This document shows, one piece after another, positions 34,157 through 41,935 of a stretch of DNA of 53,637 bases. The notes below the pieces were generated by a model. It did not search any database. It saw only the letters and a program-made list of their open reading frames with translations, and was not told where the DNA came from. Source of the stretch: an uncultured Lentisphaerota bacterium (GTDB taxonomy: Bacteria > Verrucomicrobiota > Kiritimatiellia > RFP12 > UBA1067); contig ONRL01000040.1 of the NCBI GenBank assembly GCA_900320225.1, positions 1 through 53,637 of the forward strand, written 5' to 3'. How positions within the stretch are numbered: position 1 is the first letter of the stretch; every line of letters begins with the position of its first letter. Made by a program: the position numbers and the translations under genes.

Positions 34157-35779
34157 ATGATCTCATTTGCCATTAAAAAGAGATGCTGGGTAGTTGTTGG
34201 CACAATGATTGCCTTTGCGGGATGCATCTGTTTGAAGGACGAAGTCCATGAACTGACGTCTGGACAGTTCCCCGGATCGTACAAGGTTGTCTTTACCAAT
34301 GAACAACAGGCCATCCAGTTGCAGCAACGCCTTCTTGAGGCGTTACATACGAGACATGGGCCGGATGAACGAGAGGACAAAGCAGGCAGGCCGTTATATA
34401 AGCGGCATTTCTGGAGATGGCGGCAGAATGACGACCATTTGCGCATTGATCTCTATATTGACGACCTTTCCAAGCAACGGTTTGAGCGAGGGGTGGGGTT
34501 CAGGCTGAGCCTTGATGTGATTGATGACATTGCGGGGCGAATCCGCAACGGATTCATAAATCCCAAACCAGGTGAACGGCGCTATGACGTATTTCACGAC
34601 CCTCGCGTCATGGGAGAATGGGTCGGGTGGCATTGGGGGATCACGAAGAAAGACGTTATCGCCCAGATAAAAGATCCACAGGAATTTGAATGGGGACTTG
34701 TCGAAGATCAGCTTGCATGGGCACGGCTCCATGGCATGACGCGGCGTGAGGCGCTGACGCGCTGGGAGAGATGGCGCAAAGCCCATCGTGAATGGAACCC
34801 TTATGCTTTCTCTACGAATAAGCTCGTCGTTTTGGACGGAGATCCGGGCACCGATGATTTCGCCGGGATGTTGTTGTTGGCAAAAGAGCGCAACCGCGCA
34901 GAATGTTTTCCCGGCGTATGTGTTGCCACCTACGGCAATGTGCCTGTTGAGAAGGCATTCCTTAACATGGTGCTTGGATCCTGGTATCTTGCGGCTTCTC
35001 CAGTTTTCGTGCGTGGGGCTGCCAAACCTTATGGTCACGGCGTGGGGATGCCTATTCTTTTTCATGGGGAAGATGGTATGGGAGGAACGACTCAGGCGCT
35101 CATCCGGCGATTCAATCTGACAGAAGACCGCATGCGGCGTTTTACGCATACGCAAGATGAACTTATCCGGCTTGTAATGGAAGCTGATGACGTCACCTAC
35201 ATCGCAACGGGGCCACTGACGACATTGGCGCAAATCCTTGATAGCGAGCCTCTGGTGGCATCGCATATCAAACACCTTTACGTAGTTGGTGGTGTACTCG
35301 AGGAACCCGGATTGCCTGATTCCGACTTGAAGCTCTTGCAAAAGGAGGAACGCAATTTTCAGGCGGACGGTGAGGCTGTGCGGAGAATATTTGCAAGCCC
35401 TGTTGACATTACGATCTTCCCGCTGAACTTCACACGCCGTCATGCGCAAATAACCCAGGCGGGCATTGACGCGTTGGCGGCGCTTGGACGGTCGCCTGTG
35501 GCGGTTTCATGTTTTCGGCAGAATCTCATCTCCAACGTTAAGTTGTCGCCATCAACAGATTCGGCCATTCTGCATGATGCGCTTCCAGCTCTTTATGCGC
35601 TTCATCCAGACAGGTTCCAGACAGTAGACAGACGACTAAGTGTAAACCATCAAGGTCATTTGTCGGACGTGTCCGGTGGCAAGGTCGTTCATGTAGTCAC
35701 AGACATGGATCAGAATGTCTTTTTCCCGGCCATCAGCAATGCCGTCAATAGGTGCTTTGAACCGAACAGGAATTGGTGA
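34157..35779 (+). CDS. Lipoprotein with C-terminal nucleoside-hydrolase (IUNH) domain
   Basis: 540 residues from ATG 34157. Signal peptide with lipobox MIAFAGC. Residues 25-215 are an unrecognised domain rich in Trp and basic residues. Residues 220-520 are an inosine-uridine nucleoside hydrolase: VLDGDPGTDDFAG (calcium-binding Asp cluster), ATYGNVPVEKAFLN, YIATGPLTTLAQIL, and FPLNFTRRH. It would cleave nucleosides outside the inner membrane. Its place after macro and PLD genes is odd for a scavenging enzyme. Confidence 0.78.
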   Translation: MISFAIKKRCWVVVGTMIAFAGCICLKDEVHELTSGQFPGSYKVVFTNEQQAIQLQQRLLEALHTRHGPDEREDKAGRPLYKRHFWRWRQNDDHLRIDLYIDDLSKQRFERGVGFRLSLDVIDDIAGRIRNGFINPKPGERRYDVFHDPRVMGEWVGWHWGITKKDVIAQIKDPQEFEWGLVEDQLAWARLHGMTRREALTRWERWRKAHREWNPYAFSTNKLVVLDGDPGTDDFAGMLLLAKERNRAECFPGVCVATYGNVPVEKAFLNMVLGSWYLAASPVFVRGAAKPYGHGVGMPILFHGEDGMGGTTQALIRRFNLTEDRMRRFTHTQDELIRLVMEADDVTYIATGPLTTLAQILDSEPLVASHIKHLYVVGGVLEEPGLPDSDLKLLQKEERNFQADGEAVRRIFASPVDITIFPLNFTRRHAQITQAGIDALAALGRSPVAVSCFRQNLISNVKLSPSTDSAILHDALPALYALHPDRFQTVDRRLSVNHQGHLSDVSGGKVVHVVTDMDQNVFFPAISNAVNRCFEPNRNW

Positions 35780-35795
35780 CTGGCCTGCTTTTACA

Positions 35796-35813
35796 TTTGC
35801 ACGGAGATTGCTG
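35796..35813 (+). promoter_or_regulatory. Decayed sigma-54 promoter (P1)
   Basis: TTTGCACGGAGATTGCT has GC at the -12 site (35810-35811) and TG in place of GG at -24, with correct 12-base spacing. The upstream half-sites found at the other copies are absent. Predicted start 35823; ATG at 35824 opens a 17-residue ORF (MKTDMQNQ...) nearly identical to the FtsK-like N-terminus, so this is a shortened copy of the P2 region. Confidence 0.5.
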
Positions 35814-35863
35814 TGTGTCTGGCATGAAAACTGACATGCAAAATCAAGTGGAACAGGTGGCGT

Positions 35864-36103
35864 ATGGGCCAGAGTGAAATAGCGGTATTCCAGCAGTCGA
35901 TTGAGACGTGTAAAGATCCGGCGAAGATCGCGCGAAAGGTGAAACTGGCGTTCAAGCGGATGCCGGGGGAGATGGCGCTTGTCCGTCCGAAAACCGTTGC
36001 CGCGTTGCTGGAGCGCGGCGTTGATCCGTCCCGCCGCAACATCCTCGGCCTCTGTTGGAACGACGTCGCCCGGCATGTTGTAAGGCCGGAGGTCCGAGGA
36101 TGA
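35864..36103 (+). CDS. Internally deleted copy of the DPN/ankyrin-like gene at 40270
   Basis: 79 residues. Residues 1-39 (EIAVFQQSIETCKDPAKIARK..FKRMPGEMAL) match the N-terminus and 41-79 (ALLERGVDPSRRNILGLCWNDV) the C-terminus of the 224-residue protein at 40270; about 145 middle residues are missing without loss of frame. AGGTGG lies 4 bases before the ATG. Could be a relic or a functional mini-version. Function unknown. Confidence 0.65.
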   Translation: MGQSEIAVFQQSIETCKDPAKIARKVKLAFKRMPGEMALVRPKTVAALLERGVDPSRRNILGLCWNDVARHVVRPEVRG

Positions 36104-36130
36104 GGTTCACCACCACCAACCACGAAAATA

Positions 36131-36139
36131 TGCTATACT
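36131..36139 (+). promoter_or_regulatory. Extended -10 promoter of DUF3990 cassette 1
   Basis: TGC-TATACT (hexamer 36134-36139), with CAGGAGAAACG downstream but 37 or so bases from the used ATG. No clear -35. Confidence 0.5.
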
Positions 36140-36200
36140 ATCCCCCAGCGGAAAACAGGAGAAACGATAACTATAGATTGAAACTTTAGTGAGGTGGCAG

Positions 36201-36425
36201 ATGGCTGGAAAGCTTAAAGACCAGATAGAGTACACCATGCTTTGCATAGCGAAGTTTGCCAAGGCGGCTTCAATGTCGCCTCGGCAGGCTTGCCAGTTTC
36301 TCTATGACCATAAGGGGCTTGATTTCCTTGACAAGTCGTACGAAGTGGAGAGCACGTTCTCGCCTCGTGTTGTCGTCGAGGATCTCATGGCCGTCTGCAG
36401 GAACAATGGCGGAGCCTTTGCATGA
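36201..36425 (+). CDS. DUF3791-family small protein (cassette 1)
   Basis: 74 residues from ATG 36201 (GAGGTGG upstream). Pattern YTMLCIAKFAKAASMSPRQACQFL ... LDFLDKSYEVESTFSPRVVVEDL matches DUF3791, which usually precedes a DUF3990 gene. Possibly the immunity or antitoxin side. ATGA overlap with the next gene. Confidence 0.75.
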   Translation: MAGKLKDQIEYTMLCIAKFAKAASMSPRQACQFLYDHKGLDFLDKSYEVESTFSPRVVVEDLMAVCRNNGGAFA

Positions 36426-36925
36426 TCACGCTTTATCACGGTTCTAACATGGCATTTTCGGTTCCTGATCTCTCGGTGGGAAGGCAGGGAATGGATTTCG
36501 GCAAGGGGTTCTATCTTACGCCGAACAGCGGCACGGCACAAAAGATGGCAGAACGCGTGACGCGCATTCGTGGATTTGGCGCTCCTATTGTCCTTGTCTT
36601 CACGTTTGACGACATGGCTGCGCGGCAGGCTAATATGGTGCTTGATTTCAATGTCATGGATCGCAAATGGGTCGAGTTCATCATCGCCAACCGCACAGGC
36701 GACGAATCTGCCGCAGAGCATAATCTTGACGCCCGCTATCCCATCGTCCATGGGTATGTCGCTGATGACCGGTTGATGCAGATCATTGACGACTACGAAA
36801 ATGGGGATTTGACGATTGCTGAGGTTGAGCGCAGATTGTCCAATGCGCCGTTTCGGGCTTTTCAGTATTCATTTCATACACCAGAGGCATTGGCAATGCT
36901 AACGTTTAAAGGGGTACTCCAATGA
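36422..36925 (+). CDS. DUF3990-family ADP-ribosyltransferase-like protein (cassette 1)
   Basis: 167 residues. LYHGSNMAF, MDFGKGFYLTPNSG and a WVEFIIANR helix are the DUF3990 signature, a family with an ART-like fold (H...Y pattern). Likely toxin or modifier of the cassette; target unknown. ATGA overlaps on both sides make one tight three-gene unit. Confidence 0.78.
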   Translation: MITLYHGSNMAFSVPDLSVGRQGMDFGKGFYLTPNSGTAQKMAERVTRIRGFGAPIVLVFTFDDMAARQANMVLDFNVMDRKWVEFIIANRTGDESAAEHNLDARYPIVHGYVADDRLMQIIDDYENGDLTIAEVERRLSNAPFRAFQYSFHTPEALAMLTFKGVLQ

Positions 36926-37167
36926 GTGACGAGGCAATTGTTCGCCAGTTGACGCGATCCGCGATTTCCCGGCTCGTCGAGAAGGTCATGAAGGAAGAAG
37001 AACTGCCTCTCGCCGATGCGCTGCGCAAAGTTTACGATTCCAAGCTCTTTGGCCAGGTCAACGACCCAGAGACGGGACTTTATCGTGAGGGCCCAGTATT
37101 CCTTTACAGTATGCTTTGTGAAGAGCAACATGATGCAATGATCGCCCCTGCTCATGTCGCAGGATGA
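36922..37167 (+). CDS. Third gene of DUF3990 cassette 1
   Basis: 81 residues. LVEKVMKEEELPLADALRKVYDSKLF and ETGLYREGPVFLYSML are shared in outline with the 81-residue gene at 39197, at the same cassette position and identical length. Helical, acidic; no function known. Could be the antitoxin partner of DUF3990. Confidence 0.7.
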   Translation: MSDEAIVRQLTRSAISRLVEKVMKEEELPLADALRKVYDSKLFGQVNDPETGLYREGPVFLYSMLCEEQHDAMIAPAHVAG

Positions 37168-37201
37168 ATCGACCAAGTACATAAGAACAACGTTCATAAT
37201 T

Positions 37202-37284
37202 TGACCATCTGCTAAGAAATTAAGCAAGACGAGGTCGGGAACGATGTGTTTCCGGCCTCGGTTCGCCTTGGCATGGAGTTTGCT
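37202..37284 (+). promoter_or_regulatory. Sigma-54 promoter module P2 (half-sites, hairpin, promoter)
   Basis: Half-sites TGACCATCTG (37202) and TAAGCA (37221), period 19. Hairpin GAGGTCGGGAA/TTCCGGCCTC at 37231-37259. Promoter TTGGCATGGAGTTTGCT: GG at 37270-37271, GC at 37282-37283. The second half-site is 49 bases before GG. Predicted start 37295; the FtsK-like ATG is at 37296. Confidence 0.8.
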
Positions 37285-37295
37285 ATATGCGTGGC

Positions 37296-38360
37296 ATGAA
37301 AACTGACATGCTAAATCAAGAAGAACAGGTGGATCGGATTGATCCATCTCTTCAAGCCGCCCTGGTGAGGAGCCAGGGACTCTCGGTTGTCGTGGGGCGT
37401 GATGGACAGGGTAGGGATGTGGTCATGGATTTGGCGACGCTGCCGCATCTGCTGATCGGTGGCTCGACGGGGAAGGGGAAGTCGGTTTTTCTGCATTCCC
37501 TTATCTGCTCGCTCGTGCAGGACCATTCACCCAACGAGGTGGAATTCGTCTTGATGGATCCGAAACGGGTTGAATTCTCCGGCTATGCGAAACTGCCACA
37601 TCTCCATGCGCACATCGTCTATGATCCTGAATATGGAACTGCGATGATGAAACACATCGAATCGGTCATGGACGGAAGGCTCTCGCTGTTCGCAGAGAAT
37701 TGTTGCCGCAACATCGCGGAATATAACATCGCCGTAGAAGGCGATGGGTTGCCTCATACGATCGTGGTGATTGATGAACTGTCCGATTTTATGTGTGGCA
37801 ATGTCGGCGGAGTCTTTGAATCGACAGTATGCCGAATTGCGGCACTTGGACGAGCGGCGGGTATCCATCTTGTGATGGCCACTTCGCGGCCCGACATCAA
37901 GGTAGTGACCGGTGCTTTGAAGGCGAATATCCCCGGGCGGCTTTCGTTCAAGGTTTTCTCAAAGGTTGATTCGCGCACACTGCTTGGAGAGGCCGGCGCG
38001 GAGGAACTGTCGGGACGTGGCAGTGCGTTGCTGAAAACGTCCAACGGCGCGATCGTTCGCGTACAGGTTCCGCTTATTCGTGACGATGAGATCAGGGAGG
38101 TTGTCGATTCGGTTCTCGCACGGTATTCCGAAGGGGAATCTGAGAGCAAATCGGAAATCGACCGCGACGAGGCACTTTTTGATCGTGCGGTGGAGCTGAT
38201 TCGCACGACAGGTTGTGCCTCCATCTCCCATTTCCAGCGTCAACTGGACATCGGATACAATGCTGCGGTACGGTTGATGGCCAGGCTTGAGGAACGCGAG
38301 ATCGTCGGCCCAGTGACGGGCCCCGGCCCACGCGAAATCTTCTGGAAGAATATGAGATAG
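37296..38360 (+). CDS. Soluble FtsK/SpoIIIE-like ATPase with winged-helix end
   Basis: 354 residues from ATG 37296; the earlier ATG 37287 precedes the predicted transcript start. No membrane segments. Walker A GGSTGKGKS (K62), LMDPKRVEFSGY, Walker B VVIDELSDFM, GRAAGIHLVMATSRPDIKVV, and a C-terminal gamma-like winged helix (FDRAVELIRTTGCASISHFQRQLDIGYNAAVRLMARLEE) that in FtsK reads KOPS. About half of FtsK size. A decayed relative lies at 44728. DNA translocation is inferred. It sits between the two DUF3990 cassettes and has its own sigma-54 promoter. Confidence 0.85.
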   Translation: MKTDMLNQEEQVDRIDPSLQAALVRSQGLSVVVGRDGQGRDVVMDLATLPHLLIGGSTGKGKSVFLHSLICSLVQDHSPNEVEFVLMDPKRVEFSGYAKLPHLHAHIVYDPEYGTAMMKHIESVMDGRLSLFAENCCRNIAEYNIAVEGDGLPHTIVVIDELSDFMCGNVGGVFESTVCRIAALGRAAGIHLVMATSRPDIKVVTGALKANIPGRLSFKVFSKVDSRTLLGEAGAEELSGRGSALLKTSNGAIVRVQVPLIRDDEIREVVDSVLARYSEGESESKSEIDRDEALFDRAVELIRTTGCASISHFQRQLDIGYNAAVRLMARLEEREIVGPVTGPGPREIFWKNMR

Positions 38361-38450
38361 GTGGCGTAGCTGTCAACGCACAACTCCGTCGCCTGTAACA
38401 AGGTATTTTAAGGACATTCTCGCGACGGTGCTGAATTTCTGCATGGAAAA

Positions 38451-38459
38451 TGGTATAAT
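38451..38459 (+). promoter_or_regulatory. Extended -10 promoter of DUF3990 cassette 2
   Basis: TGG-TATAAT (hexamer 38454-38459) with the ribosome site CAGGAG 13 bases later. The preceding 90 bases after the ATPase gene hold nothing else I can identify. Confidence 0.6.
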
Positions 38460-38484
38460 GTCGCCGTCAACAGGAGTTTGAGAG

Positions 38485-38703
38485 ATGTCAGAGAGGGCTA
38501 AAGTCGCAGAGTTCGTATCGTTCTGCATCGAGATGTTCGCCAAGGCCAAAAGGCTTTCGGGCGATAAGGTTGCTGCTGTCTTTCAATCTTGCGGTGCAAT
38601 CGACTACCTTGATTCCGGCTATGATGTTCTTCACACGCAGGGAGAGCGCTGGCTTGTGTCCGACCTTGACGAGTTTCTGAGGATAAGGGGTGTGTCCGCA
38701 TGA
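38485..38703 (+). CDS. DUF3791-family small protein (cassette 2)
   Basis: 72 residues. FCIEMFAKAKRLSGDKVAAVF ... IDYLDSGYDVLHTQGERWLVSDL is a clear DUF3791 pattern and paralogous to 36201. ATGA overlap with the next gene. Confidence 0.78.
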   Translation: MSERAKVAEFVSFCIEMFAKAKRLSGDKVAAVFQSCGAIDYLDSGYDVLHTQGERWLVSDLDEFLRIRGVSA

Positions 38704-39200
38704 GGCTATTTCACGGTTCATTGGAGCGGGTCGAGGTTCCGCGCATAATGCCTCGTGAACTTTATCGTCCATTGGATTTTGGTACGGGGTTCTATACAAC
38801 AACCGATTTTGAGCAGGCCTCAAGGTGGGTGCGAATCCGCCTTGGACGCAATCCTGCCGCAGACATTGGATTTGTGACGGCATACGATTTTGACGAAACT
38901 CTTATGGCGTCTGCCGATTTGAACGTCAAGAAGTTCGACGGTGTTTCGTCTGAATGGCTGAACTTCATCGCCGTAAATCGGTTGCAAGGTAACATAGAGC
39001 ATGGTTACGACATCGTCATCGGTCCGGTGGCGAATGACCGTGTCTACACCGTCCTGAATATGTACGAGGGCGGATTCATCGACGAGGAAGAAGCCATGAA
39101 GAGAATGAAGGCGTATCGTCTTGCGGATCAAGTTCTTTTCCACACAGTGAAAGCCTTACAGGGATTGCGTTACTTGACGACGGTGGAGGTGCCGCGATGA
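38700..39200 (+). CDS. DUF3990-family ADP-ribosyltransferase-like protein (cassette 2)
   Basis: 166 residues. LFHGSLERV, LDFGTGFYTTTDFEQASRW, WLNFIAVNR and YDIVIGPVANDRVY follow DUF3990. Diverged from the copy at 36422, so the two cassettes are not a recent duplication. ATGA overlap to the third gene. Confidence 0.8.
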   Translation: MRLFHGSLERVEVPRIMPRELYRPLDFGTGFYTTTDFEQASRWVRIRLGRNPAADIGFVTAYDFDETLMASADLNVKKFDGVSSEWLNFIAVNRLQGNIEHGYDIVIGPVANDRVYTVLNMYEGGFIDEEEAMKRMKAYRLADQVLFHTVKALQGLRYLTTVEVPR

Positions 39201-39442
39201 AACTCAAGGAAACATTTACGCAAGAAGACCTCAGAACGATACTTCCGTCGAAGATTGCATTGGTGGCGGACTTGCTTTCCAAGCGCTCCGGCGAAGACCC
39301 CGTTAAGATCATGACAGACTTCTATCGGTCAAAGACATACGCTATGTTGCAGGAAGAATCAACCAAATACTGGTGGTTCGGCCCAGCAGAGCTGTGTGAA
39401 CTCTATGGACAAGAGGTCGCCCAGAGGAAGCATTGCTCATAA
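39197..39442 (+). CDS. Third gene of DUF3990 cassette 2
   Basis: 81 residues. VADLLSKRSGEDPVKIMTDFYRSKTYAML and YWWFGPAELCELY parallel the third gene of cassette 1. Unknown function; conserved position suggests a needed partner of DUF3990. Confidence 0.7.
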   Translation: MKLKETFTQEDLRTILPSKIALVADLLSKRSGEDPVKIMTDFYRSKTYAMLQEESTKYWWFGPAELCELYGQEVAQRKHCS

Positions 39443-39444
39443 TC

Positions 39445-39527
39445 TGACCACCTGCTAAGAATTTGAGCAAGGCGTGGCCGGGAACGATGCGTTTCCGGCC
39501 TGCTTTCGCGTTGGCACGGAGATTGCT
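39445..39527 (+). promoter_or_regulatory. Sigma-54 promoter module P3
   Basis: Half-sites TGACCACCTG (39445) and TGAGCA (39464), period 19. Hairpin GGCCGG/CCGGCC at 39476-39500. TTGGCACGGAGATTGCTA matches the sigma-54 consensus at every defined position: GG 39513-39514, GC 39525-39526; half-site to GG is 49. Predicted start 39538, gene ATG 39543. Confidence 0.88.
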
Positions 39528-39542
39528 AGTGGGGACGGTGAA

Positions 39543-40283
39543 ATGAAAGCATTGACTTGGAAACCGATTCTGTCGAACTTGACGGAGGCGAATGGTGAGC
39601 TGCGCAATCTCCTTTGGCGGCTGCATTATCTGGTGTTTCGCGAGTTGCCGGAAGATTGCCCGGAGCGTGCCGACGCGTCATACGTGGCGTGGTATGCACG
39701 GCAAGAGGAGCGCCATCCTTTTGCCGAAGGGAGCCTTTTCGTCAGCTTGGAGCATGCCTACCATCATCTCAACTGGGCCTGGAACTGTCGGCATACGCCA
39801 GAGGAGCGCGTGTGGCGCTTTACCGACAAGGACGCCGACAGGTGGACGAAATTCCCGGACACGGCAGACTTCGCCGACCTTTGGCCGCTGGATAGGACTG
39901 TCAAGGTCACCAAGGATGATTTTGGATTGATTGGTAGCGGCAAGAAGATTTCCCTTTTCCCGCTCAGACCCGAAATACAACAGGCGCAACGTAAACTGAA
40001 CACACTTTGCTGCTTTGTCGAAAAGGAGTGCTTCGGTGAAGAGGAGGTCGTTCCTCCAAAGGGTATGCCAGCAGATGTCTGGCAGCAACCACTCACGGAA
40101 AAGGAGTTCGCCCGCCGGATGTTCCGCATTTACGACAGGTTGAACACGGCATGGAACTGTCGCAAGGGAAGAACCTACCCCAAGGGCGATCGCGCGCTTC
40201 AACAATGCAGGTGCTTTTCGCCTGCCTTCGCAACAGGTTGTCATAACATGTGGCGCACACGGAGGACAAATGGACCAGAATGA
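39543..40283 (+). CDS. Unknown protein with two HHLN/LNTAWN repeats
   Basis: 246 residues from ATG 39543; upstream in-frame starts precede the sigma-54 start site. EGSLFVSLEHAYHHLNWAWN (about 67-85) and RRMFRIYDRLNTAWNCR (about 200-216) look like two diverged units of one motif, (Y)x(H/R)LNxAWN. Relatives lie at 49658 and 53464. I do not recognise the family. Probably a small regulator or partner protein in the sigma-54 regulon. The C-terminus overlaps the next gene by 14 bases. Confidence 0.7.
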   Translation: MKALTWKPILSNLTEANGELRNLLWRLHYLVFRELPEDCPERADASYVAWYARQEERHPFAEGSLFVSLEHAYHHLNWAWNCRHTPEERVWRFTDKDADRWTKFPDTADFADLWPLDRTVKVTKDDFGLIGSGKKISLFPLRPEIQQAQRKLNTLCCFVEKECFGEEEVVPPKGMPADVWQQPLTEKEFARRMFRIYDRLNTAWNCRKGRTYPKGDRALQQCRCFSPAFATGCHNMWRTRRTNGPE

Positions 40284-40944
40284 AATAGCGGTATTCCAGC
40301 AGGCGATTGAGGCGTGCGGGGATCCGGCGGAGATCGCGCGGAAGGTGAAGCGGACGTTCAAGCGGATGCCGGGTGAGATGGCGCTTGCTTGTTTCGCCCA
40401 GGTGATGACGGCGGAGCTGCCGCATCCAACCAAGGTGGCGGTGTGGGATGCCGTCCGCTATTCGCACATCTGGTGGGGCGTAGATGCAGTGCTGCAGGGG
40501 GCGGTGATGGAGAACCCGGTTGTGCAGCAGGCGTTCGCGGACGCCGTGCCGATGCGCCGGTGGATAGTGGATAATCAACGTCCCGGATATGAGCCAATCC
40601 AGTTCACGATTAGTAAGAACGGTTCAATTCCAAGTGGACGATGGTCGTATGCGTTGATACCTTACATTGTGTGTGGTGAAGACGAGGAGGCTGCAAGTAT
40701 GATAGCTCGCTCAACATGTGGATATGAATGGATGCGCGATCAACTCGTCAGTTTTGTTGACATGCACGGCAATAATCTGCTCTGGTATCTCACCTATCGC
40801 GATGACCAGAACGCGCAAGGTGGTTTCGCTTGTCCGTTCATCGAACGCGAATTGCTGCGGCTGGGTGTCGATCCCAACCACTACAACAACCTCGGCCTCT
40901 GCTGGAACGACGTCAGAGGGCATGTCATTAGGACGGAGGAGTGA
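40270..40944 (+). CDS. Unknown protein with ankyrin-like GVDPN end
   Basis: 224 residues. N-terminal helical EIAVFQQAIEACGDPAEIARKVKRTFKRMPGEMALACF, middle with Trp-rich HIWWGVDAVLQ, and C-terminal ERELLRLGVDPNHYNNLGLCWNDV, which resembles one ankyrin-type turn. The deleted copy at 35864 keeps only both ends; the minus-strand gene at 50068 has a similar LLWEGCDPFKISN end. Co-directional and overlapping with 39543. Confidence 0.7.
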   Translation: MDQNEIAVFQQAIEACGDPAEIARKVKRTFKRMPGEMALACFAQVMTAELPHPTKVAVWDAVRYSHIWWGVDAVLQGAVMENPVVQQAFADAVPMRRWIVDNQRPGYEPIQFTISKNGSIPSGRWSYALIPYIVCGEDEEAASMIARSTCGYEWMRDQLVSFVDMHGNNLLWYLTYRDDQNAQGGFACPFIERELLRLGVDPNHYNNLGLCWNDVRGHVIRTEE

Positions 40945-40956
40945 AAAAGGAAAGGT

Positions 40957-41406
40957 ATGAAAATGGCAAATGAAGTTAACCCAAAACTGGTCGGCACGGA
41001 AACGGAGATGCCGTTCGATGATCTGTGTGTTGAAGAGATTCGGCAACTGAAGATTGTCCGCGTCAAGTCCATTCGCGAAGGTGAAGATCCTTCGTACTCG
41101 TACCATTTCAGTCCAAGTACACGCGGCTTGCCGGATGATTTCTTGTGCATGGACGGCATCACATGGAAGTCATGCGATGAAGCAATCGTATCACGCGCGA
41201 TACGCAATTGGGTACAGCACCTGAGGGAGGATGGGGATCTCGTGGAGATATCCTCGTCCCCCGTCGGCATTTTGCGCTTCCATCTGAACTTTCACGGCGA
41301 ACATATCGTCTTGTGGTTCAATGCTTGGACCTCAACGACGGTTGTCATCGGCGGCGACGGCAAGATCCGCAAGCCGATCTTCGCAGAAGAAAGTACGAAC
41401 GCTTGA
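40957..41406 (+). CDS. Unknown protein, 149 residues
   Basis: Start at 40957 with AAAGGAAAGG just upstream (second ATG 40963). Soluble, mixed alpha/beta composition: EEIRQLKIVRVKSIREG, FLCMDGITWKSCDEAIVSRAIRNW, and a strand-rich end LRFHLNFHGEHIVLWFNAW. No recognised motif. Probably third gene of the P3 unit. Confidence 0.6.
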   Translation: MKMANEVNPKLVGTETEMPFDDLCVEEIRQLKIVRVKSIREGEDPSYSYHFSPSTRGLPDDFLCMDGITWKSCDEAIVSRAIRNWVQHLREDGDLVEISSSPVGILRFHLNFHGEHIVLWFNAWTSTTVVIGGDGKIRKPIFAEESTNA

Positions 41407-41463
41407 ACATGGCACCACCACGCAATATTGTACAATACAGGCACTTTACAAAAGGAAGATGAC

Positions 41464-41583
41464 ATGAGCGAATACTGCAAGTACTGTGGAACGTCGACGC
41501 GCGATGCGCGGACGCTGTTGAACGGCTGGTGTCCGAAGCATCCAAGCGGCCCCAGCCGGGGCAAGCACGGTCCGGCATGGTGA
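41464..41583 (+). CDS. Single-unit zinc-finger protein
   Basis: 39 residues: YCKYCG ... WCPKHPSG..RGKH, a Cys2-then-Cys/His pattern repeated three times in the 125-residue relative at 44345. Upstream GGAAG and a TACAAT box at 41432 support expression. Might be a cut-down copy, as its ending runs into PLD relic sequence. Confidence 0.6.
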   Translation: MSEYCKYCGTSTRDARTLLNGWCPKHPSGPSRGKHGPAW

Positions 41584-41713
41584 CTTCTGCCGCGAAAATT
41601 CGCCCGCGCCGAAGGCATCGAGTTGCCCGACGAATATAACGAGGAGCCTTGCGAAGCAAGGTCGCAAGAGGCCGAGCGGCCGCCGCGAACACTGTGGCGA
41701 CCCAGTAGCATAA
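41579..41713 (+). pseudogene. Relic of a PLD-gene C-terminus
   Basis: One open frame begins GDFCRENSPAP and ends GRREHCGDPVA-stop, matching the [18 protein letters not shown] tail of the PLD protein, with about 25 unrelated residues between. No start codon or HKD motif remains. Confidence 0.6.
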
Positions 41714-41723
41714 AAAGGACTAT

Positions 41724-41763
41724 GACTTAAAACTTGCTCGTATTATGGAGTAAGTTTTAAGTC
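41724..41763. repeat. 16-bp inverted repeat with 8-base loop
   Basis: GACTTAAAACTTGCTC and GAGTAAGTTTTAAGTC pair at 15 of 16 positions around GTATTATG. AT-rich compared with its surroundings; could be a terminator for the zinc-finger gene or the end of a lost element. Confidence 0.6.
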
Positions 41764-41787
41764 TGGTTGACATGTTGGATCGTAAAG

Positions 41788-41904
41788 ATGGTGGTGACTT
41801 CCGGATATTCGGCTCGTCGTACCTCGGAAGATGGAATCATCTATGTTGGCGTCATACCGTTTTTGCTTGATGCTACGATTTTGGACAATGCTCTGAGGGA
41901 CTAG
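41788..41904 (+). CDS. Possible 38-residue ORF
   Basis: Begins MVVTSGYSARRTSEDG with IIYVGVIPFLLDATIL behind it. No good ribosome site and no family. Listed only because the stretch otherwise has no gene; may be a fragment. Confidence 0.25.
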   Translation: MVVTSGYSARRTSEDGIIYVGVIPFLLDATILDNALRD

Positions 41905-41935
41905 TGGCGTCCTAACTGCGTGAATGTTCACAAAC

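Noticed and set aside
35777-35790. TGA half-site upstream of P1
   Set aside because: A TGA pair with 19-base period exists but is 21, not 49, bases from the -24 site and overlaps the end of the nucleoside hydrolase gene.
41724-41763. Insertion-sequence end
   Set aside because: A single inverted repeat without a transposase or target duplication; more likely a terminator.
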